39,969 bases of DNA from Promethearchaeota archaeon (GTDB lineage Archaea > Asgardarchaeota > Lokiarchaeia > Sigyniarchaeales > SOKP01). Within the stretch, counting starts at the first letter, position 1, and each line of letters opens with the position of its first letter. The notes beneath the pieces were generated by a model. That model was not told where the DNA came from. It was given only the letters and a program-made list of their open reading frames with translations, and did not search any database. The stretch lies in the NCBI GenBank assembly GCA_011364975.1, contig RDOE01000025.1:1-39969 (forward strand), read 5' to 3'. Shown piece after piece: positions 7,592 to 16,287 of this stretch. The position numbers were made by a program, and so were the translations under genes.

Positions 7592-8764
7592 ATGAAAAAA
7601 ACAAAAATTTTAACCATAATAACCCTTTCTTTGTTAGTTTTTCTTCCTTTCATTAGATTCAGTACATCACAAGGAGCTTATGTTGGAACCCAAGAGGGTG
7701 ATGAATACTTATGGCAACTTAGCGTATATTCGCTTAATTTTGGTACTTATTTTGCAGATAATTTAGAAGATAGTTTAGGTATTCTCTTTCCACTCGGAGA
7801 TGAGTATAACATGACGAGAGTGTATGGTGACTGGAGTTGGGGTAGTCCTCCGCAATCTAATTGGCCTATAACTGTAAATGCTATCGGTACCGAAGAAACT
7901 GGGCAACTTCTACCTCTTGATCCTACAATTATAACCTCAACACCTGTTAATGGAACAGCAGGGTATGAAATTCCCTCCTTACCTATATACAATACATACT
8001 GGGATAGTACTTGGTATATCGTGAACGATACTTCAAGTTATATACATCAAACACTTTACTTAGCGCTTTTTTTTAGCGGGTATGGAATAATGGGGGTTCC
8101 TTTTATACCTACAACCATTAACTGGGCAACTTTTGTATCGGAATCACTTGCAGCGATGAGCATTTTCGGAGGGCTTTATAATAATGTTTCTCTAACAGCG
8201 TTATCTAATGGTTTCACATTAAACGTACCTCCCTTAGGGTTTGATAATAATAGTGTAGCCATTGATATCGAGGTTAACTATGATGCAAATGGGGTTCTTA
8301 CATATTATGAATTTTCATATGGGGCGCAAATGCTTGTTAAATATACTTTAGTAGAACCATTTGCTCCGGTGATAACTAGCACTCCAGTTGACTTTTCTGT
8401 TGAGACCGGTTACACTGGTGTTTCAATCCAATGGACAGCAACAGATTTAAGTCCAAATACTTACACAATAGCGCTTCAGGGTAGTGGTAATGTAGCAGGT
8501 CCCTTGGCATGGTCAAGCGGTTCAGCAATTACATACAATGTTCCCACTGGTTTAATTGCAGGTAATTATACCTATACTATTACCATTACAGATGATTATG
8601 GTTTATCTGTTACTGATTCCGTTATAATGACTGTTGAAGAGTCAGAACCAGAACCCCAACCCGAACCAGAAGGAATTCCTGGATATGATCCATTAATCGT
8701 AATAGGTGTTTTTACAATTGCTTCATTTGGTCTATTTGTTTTAATTAAGAAAAATAAGAAATAA
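7592..8764 (+). CDS. Secreted surface protein with C-terminal membrane anchor
   Basis: 390 residues. A signal peptide fills about residues 1-26 (two lysines, then a hydrophobic run). Residues about 30-255 form an extracellular domain rich in Trp, Tyr and Gly. Residues about 257-347 look like an Ig/cadherin-like beta-sandwich (opening ITSTPVDFSVETG, closing DDYGLSVTDSVIMTV). A proline/glutamate linker (PEPQPEPEG) then leads to IPGYDPLIVIGV and a single hydrophobic helix ending in KKNKK. The linker, PGY, helix and basic tail resemble archaeal PGF-CTERM-type sorting tails, so the mature protein may be trimmed and lipid-anchored by an archaeosortase; a plain transmembrane anchor is the alternative. 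Role unknown. Confidence 0.7.
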   Translation: MKKTKILTIITLSLLVFLPFIRFSTSQGAYVGTQEGDEYLWQLSVYSLNFGTYFADNLEDSLGILFPLGDEYNMTRVYGDWSWGSPPQSNWPITVNAIGTEETGQLLPLDPTIITSTPVNGTAGYEIPSLPIYNTYWDSTWYIVNDTSSYIHQTLYLALFFSGYGIMGVPFIPTTINWATFVSESLAAMSIFGGLYNNVSLTALSNGFTLNVPPLGFDNNSVAIDIEVNYDANGVLTYYEFSYGAQMLVKYTLVEPFAPVITSTPVDFSVETGYTGVSIQWTATDLSPNTYTIALQGSGNVAGPLAWSSGSAITYNVPTGLIAGNYTYTITITDDYGLSVTDSVIMTVEESEPEPQPEPEGIPGYDPLIVIGVFTIASFGLFVLIKKNKK

Positions 8765-8779
8765 AATAATATACAAACA

Positions 8780-8796
8780 TTTTTTTTAACTTTTTT
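8780..8796 (+). terminator. Oligo-T terminator after the surface protein
   Basis: A run of eight T (8780-8787) followed by six T (8791-8796) begins 16 bases after the stop codon. Archaeal RNA polymerase terminates at such T-tracts without needing a hairpin. Confidence 0.5.
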
Positions 8797-8948
8797 ATAA
8801 TAAATTTTCAAATCTCTTGTATATTTAATCATTATTCAGATTCTAATCTCATTTTACCAAGCCATTCATATTTGAAAATTTAAAGATATTTTAGGTTTAA
8901 AGATTAAAAGTCATTGAATAATTTTTTATAATAAAAAAAACAAGAAAT

Positions 8949-9458
8949 TTATTTTCTTATTTGTACTTTTGGAGTTATCTTAGATGCTCCACCAAAATTG
9001 GTTATAACAGGACAATGGTTAGTTACTTTATCCATTAATTCATTAATTTTCTCTTCCGAAGCGTTTGCTTTGATTCTTATTACTGGTTCTAATTGATCAT
9101 AACCCGCAAGTTTAGAATCATCAATTCCAAATATTGCACCAAGATTGATATGACCCCGAGAAAAAACTTTCATTTCTTCGATTTCAATATCCATAATTTT
9201 AGCCCAAAAACGCGTCACTGCTATTATACATGCTCCAATAGAAGATAAGATGACTAATAATGGAGAAGGTCCTTTATTTGTTCCATCTAATCCTCCAGGG
9301 GCATCAATTAACAACTCAAATGGGTCTCCCCCAGGATTTCCCATAATGCATTTTACTTGCATTCCATCTGGAAGCATGTCACACTCAATATTAAAGTTTT
9401 TTTCTCCTGCTCCCCAATCCTTCTCAATTGCTTCATATGTTTCTTTAAAACTAGGCAT
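8949..9458 (-). CDS. OsmC-family protein
   Basis: 169 residues, slightly longer than the usual 135-150. The family hallmark, two cysteines in separate helices, is visible: Cys77 in SSIGACIIAVTRFWA and Cys149 in TNHCPVITNF. OsmC/Ohr-like enzymes reduce peroxides through this cysteine pair in the cytoplasm, and some members have other thiol roles. The central GGLDGTNKGPSPLLVILSS segment leading into the first cysteine helix is also typical. In an oxygen-sensitive anaerobe with a glycyl radical enzyme, a peroxide-detoxifying role makes sense but is inferred. A near-copy of the GAATAATTATTC palindrome (9495-9506) lies 37 bases before its ATG and may regulate it. Confidence 0.82.
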   Translation of the reverse strand: MPSFKETYEAIEKDWGAGEKNFNIECDMLPDGMQVKCIMGNPGGDPFELLIDAPGGLDGTNKGPSPLLVILSSIGACIIAVTRFWAKIMDIEIEEMKVFSRGHINLGAIFGIDDSKLAGYDQLEPVIRIKANASEEKINELMDKVTNHCPVITNFGGASKITPKVQIRK

Positions 9459-9494
9459 TTTTCATCAATTTTTTTTTAAACCAAATATTTATTC

Positions 9495-9506
9495 AAATAA
9501 TTATTC
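9495..9506. promoter_or_regulatory. Near-copy of the GAATAATTATTC palindrome
   Basis: AAATAATTATTC differs at one of 12 positions from the paired palindromes at 45-56 and 98-109. It stands 37 bases upstream of the OsmC-family start codon, a place where a repressor would overlap the promoter. A chance match is possible in sequence this AT-rich. Confidence 0.3.
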
Positions 9507-9549
9507 AAAAAACTTTTATATTAGTAACATTTGCTTTAGATTTAAATAT

Positions 9550-9573
9550 AATGAATATGAATAAAAATTCATT
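9550..9573. repeat. Inverted repeat AATGAAT / ATTCATT
   Basis: Seven-base arms at 9550-9556 and 9567-9573 are exact reverse complements around a 10-base centre. The arms carry the same GAAT/ATTC core as the nearby site at 9495, so it may be a second operator. Weak on its own. Confidence 0.25.
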
Positions 9574-9829
9574 AAAAAGAAAGAAAGGTTATTTTCATCA
9601 TATTCTCAAATAATTTTAAAAAAAAATCTCTTTACGGAATCTAGTTTTTGCTGAAAACTTATTTTTATTTCTACTCTTTTTAACATTTCGAATTCATTTT
9701 ATTTTTAAAAAAGGTGGATTTCAATGATATTCTTTAATATTTTTCTTATTTCGGGAAAATAAATATATATATTTTTAAATATATCTTAAATCAATCTTAA
9801 TATATACAAATTTGTTAAGTGAAAAAAAT

Positions 9830-10276
9830 ATGAGTAAAAGTAAGGTAAAAACGTCGAGCAAGTTATTAAACCTTCTACTAATTATAATTGGTCTGCTTTT
9901 TATTATTAGAGTGGTATTAGACTTTTTATCATTATTCGGAATAATTCCTGAATTCCTAGGTGATATTAGTGCAATAATTGGGTCATCTGAAGCAATTACA
10001 ATCTTTGGGAGTCAAAGTTTGATCTCTCTTGCAATGGGTTTTTGGGCTATTGTTGCGGGAATTGGTCTATTTAAAGATGAAGAATGGGCAATGGGTCAAG
10101 CATTAGTTATTCTAAGTATAATGGTTATTTCGGGGATTTCTCCTATATTTGGTTGGATTACAAACCCTACATCATTTGACTTATACTCAATCTCAATGTA
10201 TATCACGTTATCAACCTTTATCATAGGTTTAGTTGGATTTATCTGGCTATTGGTGACGAGGAAGCGATATGATTAA
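9830..10276 (+). CDS. Small four-helix membrane protein, function unknown
   Basis: 148 residues with a basic N-terminus (MSKSKVKTSSK) and four hydrophobic segments: about residues 13-34, 52-76, 83-103 and 112-142. Short loops, one carrying KDEEW, lie between them. There are no cysteines, transport motifs or catalytic residues to name it by; it resembles the many small DUF-type integral membrane proteins of archaea. I use ATG 9830; a TTG at 9812 in frame would add six residues without better support. A T10 run at 10339-10348 probably ends its transcript before the WD40-TIR promoter. Confidence 0.6.
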   Translation: MSKSKVKTSSKLLNLLLIIIGLLFIIRVVLDFLSLFGIIPEFLGDISAIIGSSEAITIFGSQSLISLAMGFWAIVAGIGLFKDEEWAMGQALVILSIMVISGISPIFGWITNPTSFDLYSISMYITLSTFIIGLVGFIWLLVTRKRYD

Positions 10277-10338
10277 TTTATATAATGAGATAATAATAAC
10301 TAAAATAATTTTTATTTATTTGAGATGAAACAAATTTC

Positions 10339-10348
10339 TTTTTTTTTT
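10339..10348 (+). terminator. Oligo-T run before the WD40-TIR promoter
   Basis: Ten consecutive T at 10339-10348, about 60 bases after the small membrane protein stop. It would terminate that transcript and insulate the TATA box that follows at 10358. Confidence 0.5.
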
Positions 10349-10357
10349 ACATATAGG

Positions 10358-10372
10358 TATAAATATTTATAT
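10358..10372 (+). promoter_or_regulatory. TATA-like box for the WD40-TIR gene
   Basis: TATAAATATTTATAT is a strong TATA-like element and partly palindromic (ATAAATATTTAT at 10359-10370). Transcription would begin near 10385-10400, giving a leader of about 150 bases to the ATG at 10543. A hairpin and a short upstream frame fall in this leader. Confidence 0.45.
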
Positions 10373-10394
10373 TGAATACAGATCTATTATAGGC

Positions 10395-10417
10395 TATAGA
10401 ATTTTTTAGATTCTATA
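10395..10417. repeat. Hairpin in the WD40-TIR leader
   Basis: TATAGAAT at 10395-10402 pairs exactly with ATTCTATA at 10410-10417 across a 7-base loop. It begins just after the predicted transcription start, so it would either sit at the very 5' end of the mRNA or act as a dyad operator immediately downstream of the TATA box. Confidence 0.35.
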
Positions 10418-10542
10418 TTATTATTTAAATGAAAAGGTGATTAACCTTTCAATTAGAGACGGCGGAAAAAAAGCCTAAAGAAAGTTTTGAATATCCTCAA
10501 CATCTATATCCAAAAAGAAAAGGTTTAGCGAAAGCTTTTCAC

Positions 10543-13500
10543 ATGACCCAAACTTTTGGGCACAGTAGCGATGTAACTACAGTTGCTGTTTCTCATAAGG
10601 GGGATTTTATCATTAGTGGTTCAAAAGATAATACAATAAAGATTTGGCATTTCTCTACGGGAAATCTTTTAAGAACTATAGAGGCTCATAGCGAGCCAAT
10701 ACTCTCCGTTGCAATTTCGATCGATGATAATTATATTTTTAGTAGTTCTTCAGATCACTTAATAAAAGCATGGGGATTACGAGTGGGTCATCTCATCAAT
10801 GAATATAAAGAACATTCTGATTCTGTTACTTCATTAATAGTGACCCCTGATGGAAAACACCTCATTAGTGGTTCTGAAGATAAATATGTTATCGTTTGGG
10901 ATATCTTCAATGTAACACCCATTCATAAATTTCAGCATAAAAGTGGTGTATCTTCAATTGCAGTTACAAATGATGGAAATTTTTTGATATGCGGAACCAA
11001 TGATGGAATCATTACAATTTGGAATTTGAAGAAAGATAAATTTTATCGTACTATTAAAGGACATTCTGGTAAAATAACAGCAATATCCACATCTCGCGAT
11101 GGAAAAACGTTTATCAGTGGATCAGAAGATAACACGGTAAGAATGTGGGATCTTTCAAAGGGAAAGGCTCTTTATACATTCAATGATCATACTGGAATCG
11201 TAAGATCGGTTGCGATTTCCCCTAATAGTAGTTTAGCAGTAAGTGGTTCCGATGATAACACTATTAAATTATGGGACTTAAAAGAAGGAAAACTCCGTAG
11301 AACTTTAAGAGGATATACCGAAAAGGTATTATCTGTAACCTTCTCTCCCAATGGCAATTATTTAATATCGGGATCAACAGATAATAATATTATGGTTTGG
11401 GAATTAATGGAAGGAAAACTAGAAGGTACGATAAATGCCCATACTGACGCAATAAACTATATCTCTATTTCGCCAAGTGGAAATTATATTGGTACTGGAT
11501 CAAGCGATAATTCAGTAAAACTATGGGATTTCAAAAATCAGAAATTGTTAAGATCTTTAATGGGGCATAGAAAACCAATTGATACAATTGCGTTTTCACC
11601 GGATGAAAAATTTATAATAAGTAGTTCATTGGATAAAACGGTAATTATATGGGATATTAGAGCCTCAGCCCCGTATCAAACATTAAAAAAAGTGGGTACT
11701 AAAGTAGATTCATTAACATTCACTCCGACAAATAAATTGTTGCTAGGTTTGGATAATGGTTATATAAAAATGTGGGACCTTCAAACAAAAGAGTGTATTT
11801 GGGAAAAAAAAGACCATAAAGGACCTGTATCATCAATAGTGTTTACTCCAAACGAAAAATATTTTGTTACTGGATCTGAAGATAAACATTTAAAAATATG
11901 GGATTTTAATTCTAGAACCGTAATTAAAGATCTCAGTGGACATAAAGGAAAGGTGTTCTCAACTGCTATATCACCAAATGGAGCTAATATTTGTAGTTGT
12001 TCAGATGATAAAACAATAAAAATTTGGAATTTTTATACTGGAGATTTAATTGATAGTATCGAGGGTCACACTGATATTGTATCATGTGTATCATATTCTC
12101 CAAATGGTAATTGCTTTTTAAGTTCCTCGGAAGATCAAACAATCAAGGTATGGGATAATTACAAACATGAGCTAATTCAGACATTTGAGGGTCATCAAAA
12201 AGGAGTCTCTTCTATTAAGGTAACTCCTGATGGAAAATATGCTATAAGTGGTTCACGGGATGGTTCATTAAAGATTTGGGCTCTTACATTTGGTGGTATT
12301 TTTAAAAGTATAAAAGGGCACTCTGAAAATGTAAATTCAGTAGCAGTATCATCAGACGGAAAATATGCAGTTAGTGGTTTATCTAATAAATCTATAATTG
12401 TTTGGGATCTTTCTAATGGAAAATTAATTAAAACATTCAAAGGACACACTGATATTATTAGTTGTGTGGCATTTTCTTCTGATGGAAAATATGTAGTTAG
12501 TGGTTCACATGATAATACGTTAAAGATATGGGAGATCGAAAGTGGAGAGGTGTATTGGAATCTAAATGGTCATGATGCAGCCGTAACTTCCGTAGCAACT
12601 TCTATCGATAAAAATTATATTGTGAGTGGTTCAAAGGATAATACTGCTATAATTTGGGAATCCAAAACGGGTAAATTAATAAAAAAATTAAAAGATCATT
12701 CAGGAGCAGTGACTTCAGTTGATGTCTCTCCAAATGGAGAATATATTGCCAGTGGTTCGGAAGATAATATTATTAACTTATGGGATATGAAAAAGGGAAA
12801 AATTATTCGTCCTCTTAAAGGTCATAGCGGTTTTATAACTTCAGTTGCATTTTCACCTGATGGAAAATATATCGCAAGTGGTTCAAAAGATCAAACTGTA
12901 AAAATATGGAAATCTGATACTGGTGAACTTGATTATACTTTCGATAAGATAAATAGTCCAGTAACGACAATTACATTCTCATCTGATGGTTCATATTTAG
13001 CTTGTGGTACTGAAGATAATTTTGTAAGAGTATGGGATTTTAATGAAAAATATCAAAACTCCTATTATTATTTAGCTAAAGTAAATTCAGCAAAATTTAT
13101 TCCGAATACTAACCAAATTATGGCTGGATATAATTCAGGAGATGTTTTAATCTGGGATTTATTGATGGAAGAACAAGAAGAACTTTTAAAGGAACTTCGG
13201 AATAAATTATTACATATAGAAGATTTGATAGGGAACAATAAGTACTCAGAAGCAATAGATCAGTTGAATTATATTTTAGAAAAAGCAAATACGTATAACT
13301 TTGAAGAAATTAGAAAAATTGCATTTGAGAAACTCAAAAATTTAAGAGATCCAGAAGATACACTTAGAACTATTAAAAAGATTTTAGAATTTGAATATAA
13401 AAATCAAAGTTTGATTTCAAAAGCAGAGATGGTGAACCAACTAAATATTGAAATTTCACAAACAGATTACTATAAAAATTTATTATCAAATCCGATTGAG

Positions 13501-14121
13501 TATGATTCTTCTGAAGTTCCACAGTTGGAATCTTTAGGAACAAATATATTAAAGAAATTCATTAATCCCACATTATATGATTTGATTGTACAGATGGAAT
13601 ATGATTATAAGATAGCGAGTAAAATTGGTAAATTTCTAATAGAAAGAGGTTTCATCAAAGAATTTCGTAATTTTCCCCTAATTGAAGAAAGTTTTAAATC
13701 TAGAGATAAGTTAAAGGAGTTAATTGTCTTTATAAGTTATGCGACGGTTGATGCACCATTGTTCAAAATAGAAGATATAGCTACTAGATTGGAATCTTAT
13801 CCAGAAATTAAAAAGGCTTTATATTGGCAAGAACACATGACAGATAATATTTATAAATACATGAATGAAAACGTAGGTAGATGTGATGTAATCTTATTAT
13901 TTTGTTCAGAAAATGCATTGAAATCTATACCCGTCGAGAAAGAATGGACTGCTGCGGATATGATTGGTAAGCCTATAATTCCAGTGTTTATAGATCAAGA
14001 TCATATTCCTCCTCTTCTTAAATCAAGATTAGGGATTGAATTTGATTTAGTAGATTTTGAAAAAAATGTAGTACAACTTCATAATTTGATAATGAAAAAA
14101 TGTTTGCTTGATAACAATTAA
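10543..14121 (+). CDS. WD40 x21 / TIR-domain protein
   Basis: 1192 residues. Residues about 4-873 are 21 consecutive WD40 repeats averaging 41-42 residues, most with GH near the start, SGS-D in the middle and (I/V)WD at the end. That is exactly three seven-bladed propellers (about 1-299, 300-592, 593-873). Residues 874-1055 are mainly helical, with coiled-coil-like stretches and a winged-helix-like end. Residues about 1057-1190 are a TIR domain: IVFISYATVDA at its start, then CDVILLFCSENAL, then SIPVEKEWTAA. Glu1134 sits where the NADase glutamate lies in SARM1-type TIRs. The likely role is a cytoplasmic sensor whose propellers bind a ligand and switch on TIR NAD+ cleavage, for defence or signalling. 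No Walker motif is present, so it is not a STAND ATPase. The neighbour in convergent orientation carries a Nudix domain. Confidence 0.9.
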   Translation: MTQTFGHSSDVTTVAVSHKGDFIISGSKDNTIKIWHFSTGNLLRTIEAHSEPILSVAISIDDNYIFSSSSDHLIKAWGLRVGHLINEYKEHSDSVTSLIVTPDGKHLISGSEDKYVIVWDIFNVTPIHKFQHKSGVSSIAVTNDGNFLICGTNDGIITIWNLKKDKFYRTIKGHSGKITAISTSRDGKTFISGSEDNTVRMWDLSKGKALYTFNDHTGIVRSVAISPNSSLAVSGSDDNTIKLWDLKEGKLRRTLRGYTEKVLSVTFSPNGNYLISGSTDNNIMVWELMEGKLEGTINAHTDAINYISISPSGNYIGTGSSDNSVKLWDFKNQKLLRSLMGHRKPIDTIAFSPDEKFIISSSLDKTVIIWDIRASAPYQTLKKVGTKVDSLTFTPTNKLLLGLDNGYIKMWDLQTKECIWEKKDHKGPVSSIVFTPNEKYFVTGSEDKHLKIWDFNSRTVIKDLSGHKGKVFSTAISPNGANICSCSDDKTIKIWNFYTGDLIDSIEGHTDIVSCVSYSPNGNCFLSSSEDQTIKVWDNYKHELIQTFEGHQKGVSSIKVTPDGKYAISGSRDGSLKIWALTFGGIFKSIKGHSENVNSVAVSSDGKYAVSGLSNKSIIVWDLSNGKLIKTFKGHTDIISCVAFSSDGKYVVSGSHDNTLKIWEIESGEVYWNLNGHDAAVTSVATSIDKNYIVSGSKDNTAIIWESKTGKLIKKLKDHSGAVTSVDVSPNGEYIASGSEDNIINLWDMKKGKIIRPLKGHSGFITSVAFSPDGKYIASGSKDQTVKIWKSDTGELDYTFDKINSPVTTITFSSDGSYLACGTEDNFVRVWDFNEKYQNSYYYLAKVNSAKFIPNTNQIMAGYNSGDVLIWDLLMEEQEELLKELRNKLLHIEDLIGNNKYSEAIDQLNYILEKANTYNFEEIRKIAFEKLKNLRDPEDTLRTIKKILEFEYKNQSLISKAEMVNQLNIEISQTDYYKNLLSNPIEYDSSEVPQLESLGTNILKKFINPTLYDLIVQMEYDYKIASKIGKFLIERGFIKEFRNFPLIEESFKSRDKLKELIVFISYATVDAPLFKIEDIATRLESYPEIKKALYWQEHMTDNIYKYMNENVGRCDVILLFCSENALKSIPVEKEWTAADMIGKPIIPVFIDQDHIPPLLKSRLGIEFDLVDFEKNVVQLHNLIMKKCLLDNN

Positions 14122-14150
14122 CCCATATTCATAAAATCAATCAAAATTTA

Positions 14151-14159
14151 TTTTTTTTT
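14151..14159 (+). terminator. Oligo-T terminator after WD40-TIR
   Basis: Nine consecutive T at 14151-14159, 30 bases after the WD40-TIR stop codon, as expected for an archaeal terminator. The remaining gap to the convergent gene at 14401 has no recognisable gene. Confidence 0.5.
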
Positions 14160-14400
14160 AATTTAAATAACTCTCATCCTCGGAATTAATATAAGGCGGG
14201 ACGATTTAGGAAAATTAAATAACGACCCGGAATATACCTTGGTTTATAATCATTTAAATCTTTAACATTTAAATAAAAATATCACTGATTATGACATAGA
14301 ATTCAAGTATGCTCTAGAAAAGCAATTAAAAAGAAAAAATCAAAAAATAAAGAAAATAATAGATTTTTTTTATTAGAATCCTCTTTAAATTTGTCGGATA

Positions 14401-16131
14401 TTATAGTACTCCCGCATCTTTTAAAATTCGTTTGTGGTCAAACGCTAAATCCATATTTTTAACTTTTTCAATTGGTATTGCATCCGCAACCGTTGCATCA
14501 TCTCCTCCCGCCATTTTCGAAAGATCTTTGACTAGATGACATTTGAAAGCTGTTGAAACAATTCTACCTCGTGGATCGCGACCTTTTTGATCATAAGTCC
14601 CAATTTTATCATCAATTTCAACAACCAAATTCGTTTCTTCCCTCACTTCTCTTATTACAGCTTGTTTTGCATCTTCATTATATTTTATGAATCCACCGGG
14701 GAGTGCATATTTCCCTATATAGGGATAGTATTTTCTTTTTATTAAAATTACATTCCGGTTGTCATCTACAATAACAGCATCAGCTGTATACCCTTTTTCC
14801 TCTACTTTTGATTTAAATCTGGTTAACAAAATATAAGTTAGAGTTCCTACAAACATTAAACCGATTACTGATGTTGCTATTAAATAGACTATATTTTCAA
14901 ATAATGAGATAGAAGAATCCGTTCCACGTATTAATACATCGAAAAAATCTTTCACAATTCCAGCACTTAATATGATATTTACTAAATATAAAATAGTTCT
15001 TGTTACTCTTTGATTCTTTTCACTTCTTTGAAGATAAAATTCCTGCATTGAATCATAAAGAATCTTAAACTTTTCATTGACCCTTTTTATAACTATTTCA
15101 ATGCGAAATATCTCTAAAAGATGAGTTAAAATCCTTGTATAATGTTCACGCGGGTTCCAATCTAATTCACTATAGATCATGCTCATTTTAGTTTGAATCA
15201 TTCCTCTTAAAAATCTCAAATTATTAGTTTTCTTCTCAATCGTTTCTAAACTCATGAATACGTCGGAATACCGTTTCATAAATAAAATGTCCAAGGAATT
15301 ATTTATCGTCATCAAAGCAAATAGAACTGCTCTAACTTTTGGCGTGGGCTCGATTACATGTTCCATTATATATGGAAACTCACTTCGATAATTCTCTTCC
15401 GCAATATAAATAAATCCCGAATTTCTTTGAATGTAATGCAATTCAGAACGACGATTAGAAAAGTTTTTCTTTATTCTTCTTTCAAAAAGCTCTTCAGAAT
15501 AGTCACCCCATTGCCCTGAATAGATTCGAGTCCAATATCCGAGCTCTTTTTTATACTTTTCTATATTCTCTTTATCCCATTGAACAGTAAATGGACCAAT
15601 TCTATTAGAAATAACAAATACATATATTGGACTTTCGGTGTCAAGAAGTAAGAAATCATTCTGTTTCTTATTGCTATACTCTTTAAGAATATCGTTGGCT
15701 ATAAAGGGTATTTGTTGGATTAAATCAGGAGATATTCTTTCTTTTTTATACTCCTCATTTTTATAATATTCAACCTCTAATTTAAAATAACCTAAGGTAT
15801 TATATACGATTTCCCTATTATCTTCGGTGTATTGCTTATTTTCATCGTTATATGGAAAATTCTGGAAAAAAGGTTCCCAATCACACTCAATTGATATTGA
15901 TTTTGCCATATCCCTCAGTACCTCTTTCTTTTCTTCAGCATAGGGATATTTTTCTAAAAATCTGTATGCTTTACTGAGATCTTGTTGGCTAAGATTATGT
16001 AATCTTTGCAATAATAACGCTTCAATTTCTTCTGCTTTAACTTCCCCAACAAATTCAACTGTATTAATAAAAGCACTAATATACCAGTATTCTTTTCCAT
16101 AAATAAAGCGAAATTTTTCTTCCATTTTCAA
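14401..16131 (-). CDS. Membrane-tethered Nudix hydrolase with large N-terminal domain
   Basis: 576 residues. Residues 1-376 are a soluble, charged, unrecognised region whose last part is long amphipathic helix. Two transmembrane helices follow (about 378-402 and 411-437), and residues about 447-576 form a Nudix domain. The Nudix box runs from Gly480 to Leu502 with all acidic residues (Glu486, Arg494-Glu495, Glu498-Glu499). Asn501 replaces the usual glycine of the EExG part. ALPGGF before the box and DPRGRIVSTAF after it resemble the ADP-ribose pyrophosphatase/NrtR branch, which hydrolyses ADP-ribose to AMP and ribose-5-phosphate. A large cytosolic part followed by a helical stalk and two close helices recalls CorA or RMD1 proteins in layout only. 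Being next to a TIR gene suggests a shared nucleotide, by inference. Confidence 0.82.
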   Translation of the reverse strand: MKMEEKFRFIYGKEYWYISAFINTVEFVGEVKAEEIEALLLQRLHNLSQQDLSKAYRFLEKYPYAEEKKEVLRDMAKSISIECDWEPFFQNFPYNDENKQYTEDNREIVYNTLGYFKLEVEYYKNEEYKKERISPDLIQQIPFIANDILKEYSNKKQNDFLLLDTESPIYVFVISNRIGPFTVQWDKENIEKYKKELGYWTRIYSGQWGDYSEELFERRIKKNFSNRRSELHYIQRNSGFIYIAEENYRSEFPYIMEHVIEPTPKVRAVLFALMTINNSLDILFMKRYSDVFMSLETIEKKTNNLRFLRGMIQTKMSMIYSELDWNPREHYTRILTHLLEIFRIEIVIKRVNEKFKILYDSMQEFYLQRSEKNQRVTRTILYLVNIILSAGIVKDFFDVLIRGTDSSISLFENIVYLIATSVIGLMFVGTLTYILLTRFKSKVEEKGYTADAVIVDDNRNVILIKRKYYPYIGKYALPGGFIKYNEDAKQAVIREVREETNLVVEIDDKIGTYDQKGRDPRGRIVSTAFKCHLVKDLSKMAGGDDATVADAIPIEKVKNMDLAFDHKRILKDAGVL

Positions 16132-16287
16132 TTGCCCTCTTTTAACTTTTTAATTGACAAAAATGGTTAAATTATTAATAACACATTATTCTATTTATTA
16201 CTTTTTTTATTTCTTTTATTTCAAGAAAAAAATTAAAAATACTGAAAATAATACCCATCATACAGATATTATCTCTTTTATGGGAAA

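Larger units (their letters stand above)
9459..9829. promoter_or_regulatory. Divergent intergenic region, osmC-like and membrane-protein genes
   Basis: This 371-base AT-rich gap holds the promoter of the OsmC-family gene on the minus strand and that of the small membrane protein on the plus strand. It includes AAATAATTATTC at 9495-9506, one base from the palindrome at 45 and 98. It also includes a 7-bp inverted repeat at 9550-9573 and stacked TATA-like sequence around 9760-9785. No gene or RNA was recognised inside it. Confidence 0.45.

Noticed and set aside
10429..10440. UGA at 10438 as a selenocysteine codon
   Set aside because: A selenocysteine at residue four, ahead of a WD40 domain, has no known precedent that I can cite, and no SECIS-like element was identified after the gene.
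14161..14260. Comparatively GC-rich patch that might be a tRNA
   Set aside because: No acceptor stem pairing and no T-loop GTTCRA-like sequence; complementary CGGG/CCCG pieces are only 4 bases.
14270..14375. Open frame reading like DYDIEFKYALEKQLKRK between the WD40-TIR and Nudix genes
   Set aside because: It has no start codon, begins after a stop, and its lysine-rich tail is what AT-rich DNA gives by chance. A gene remnant cannot be shown.
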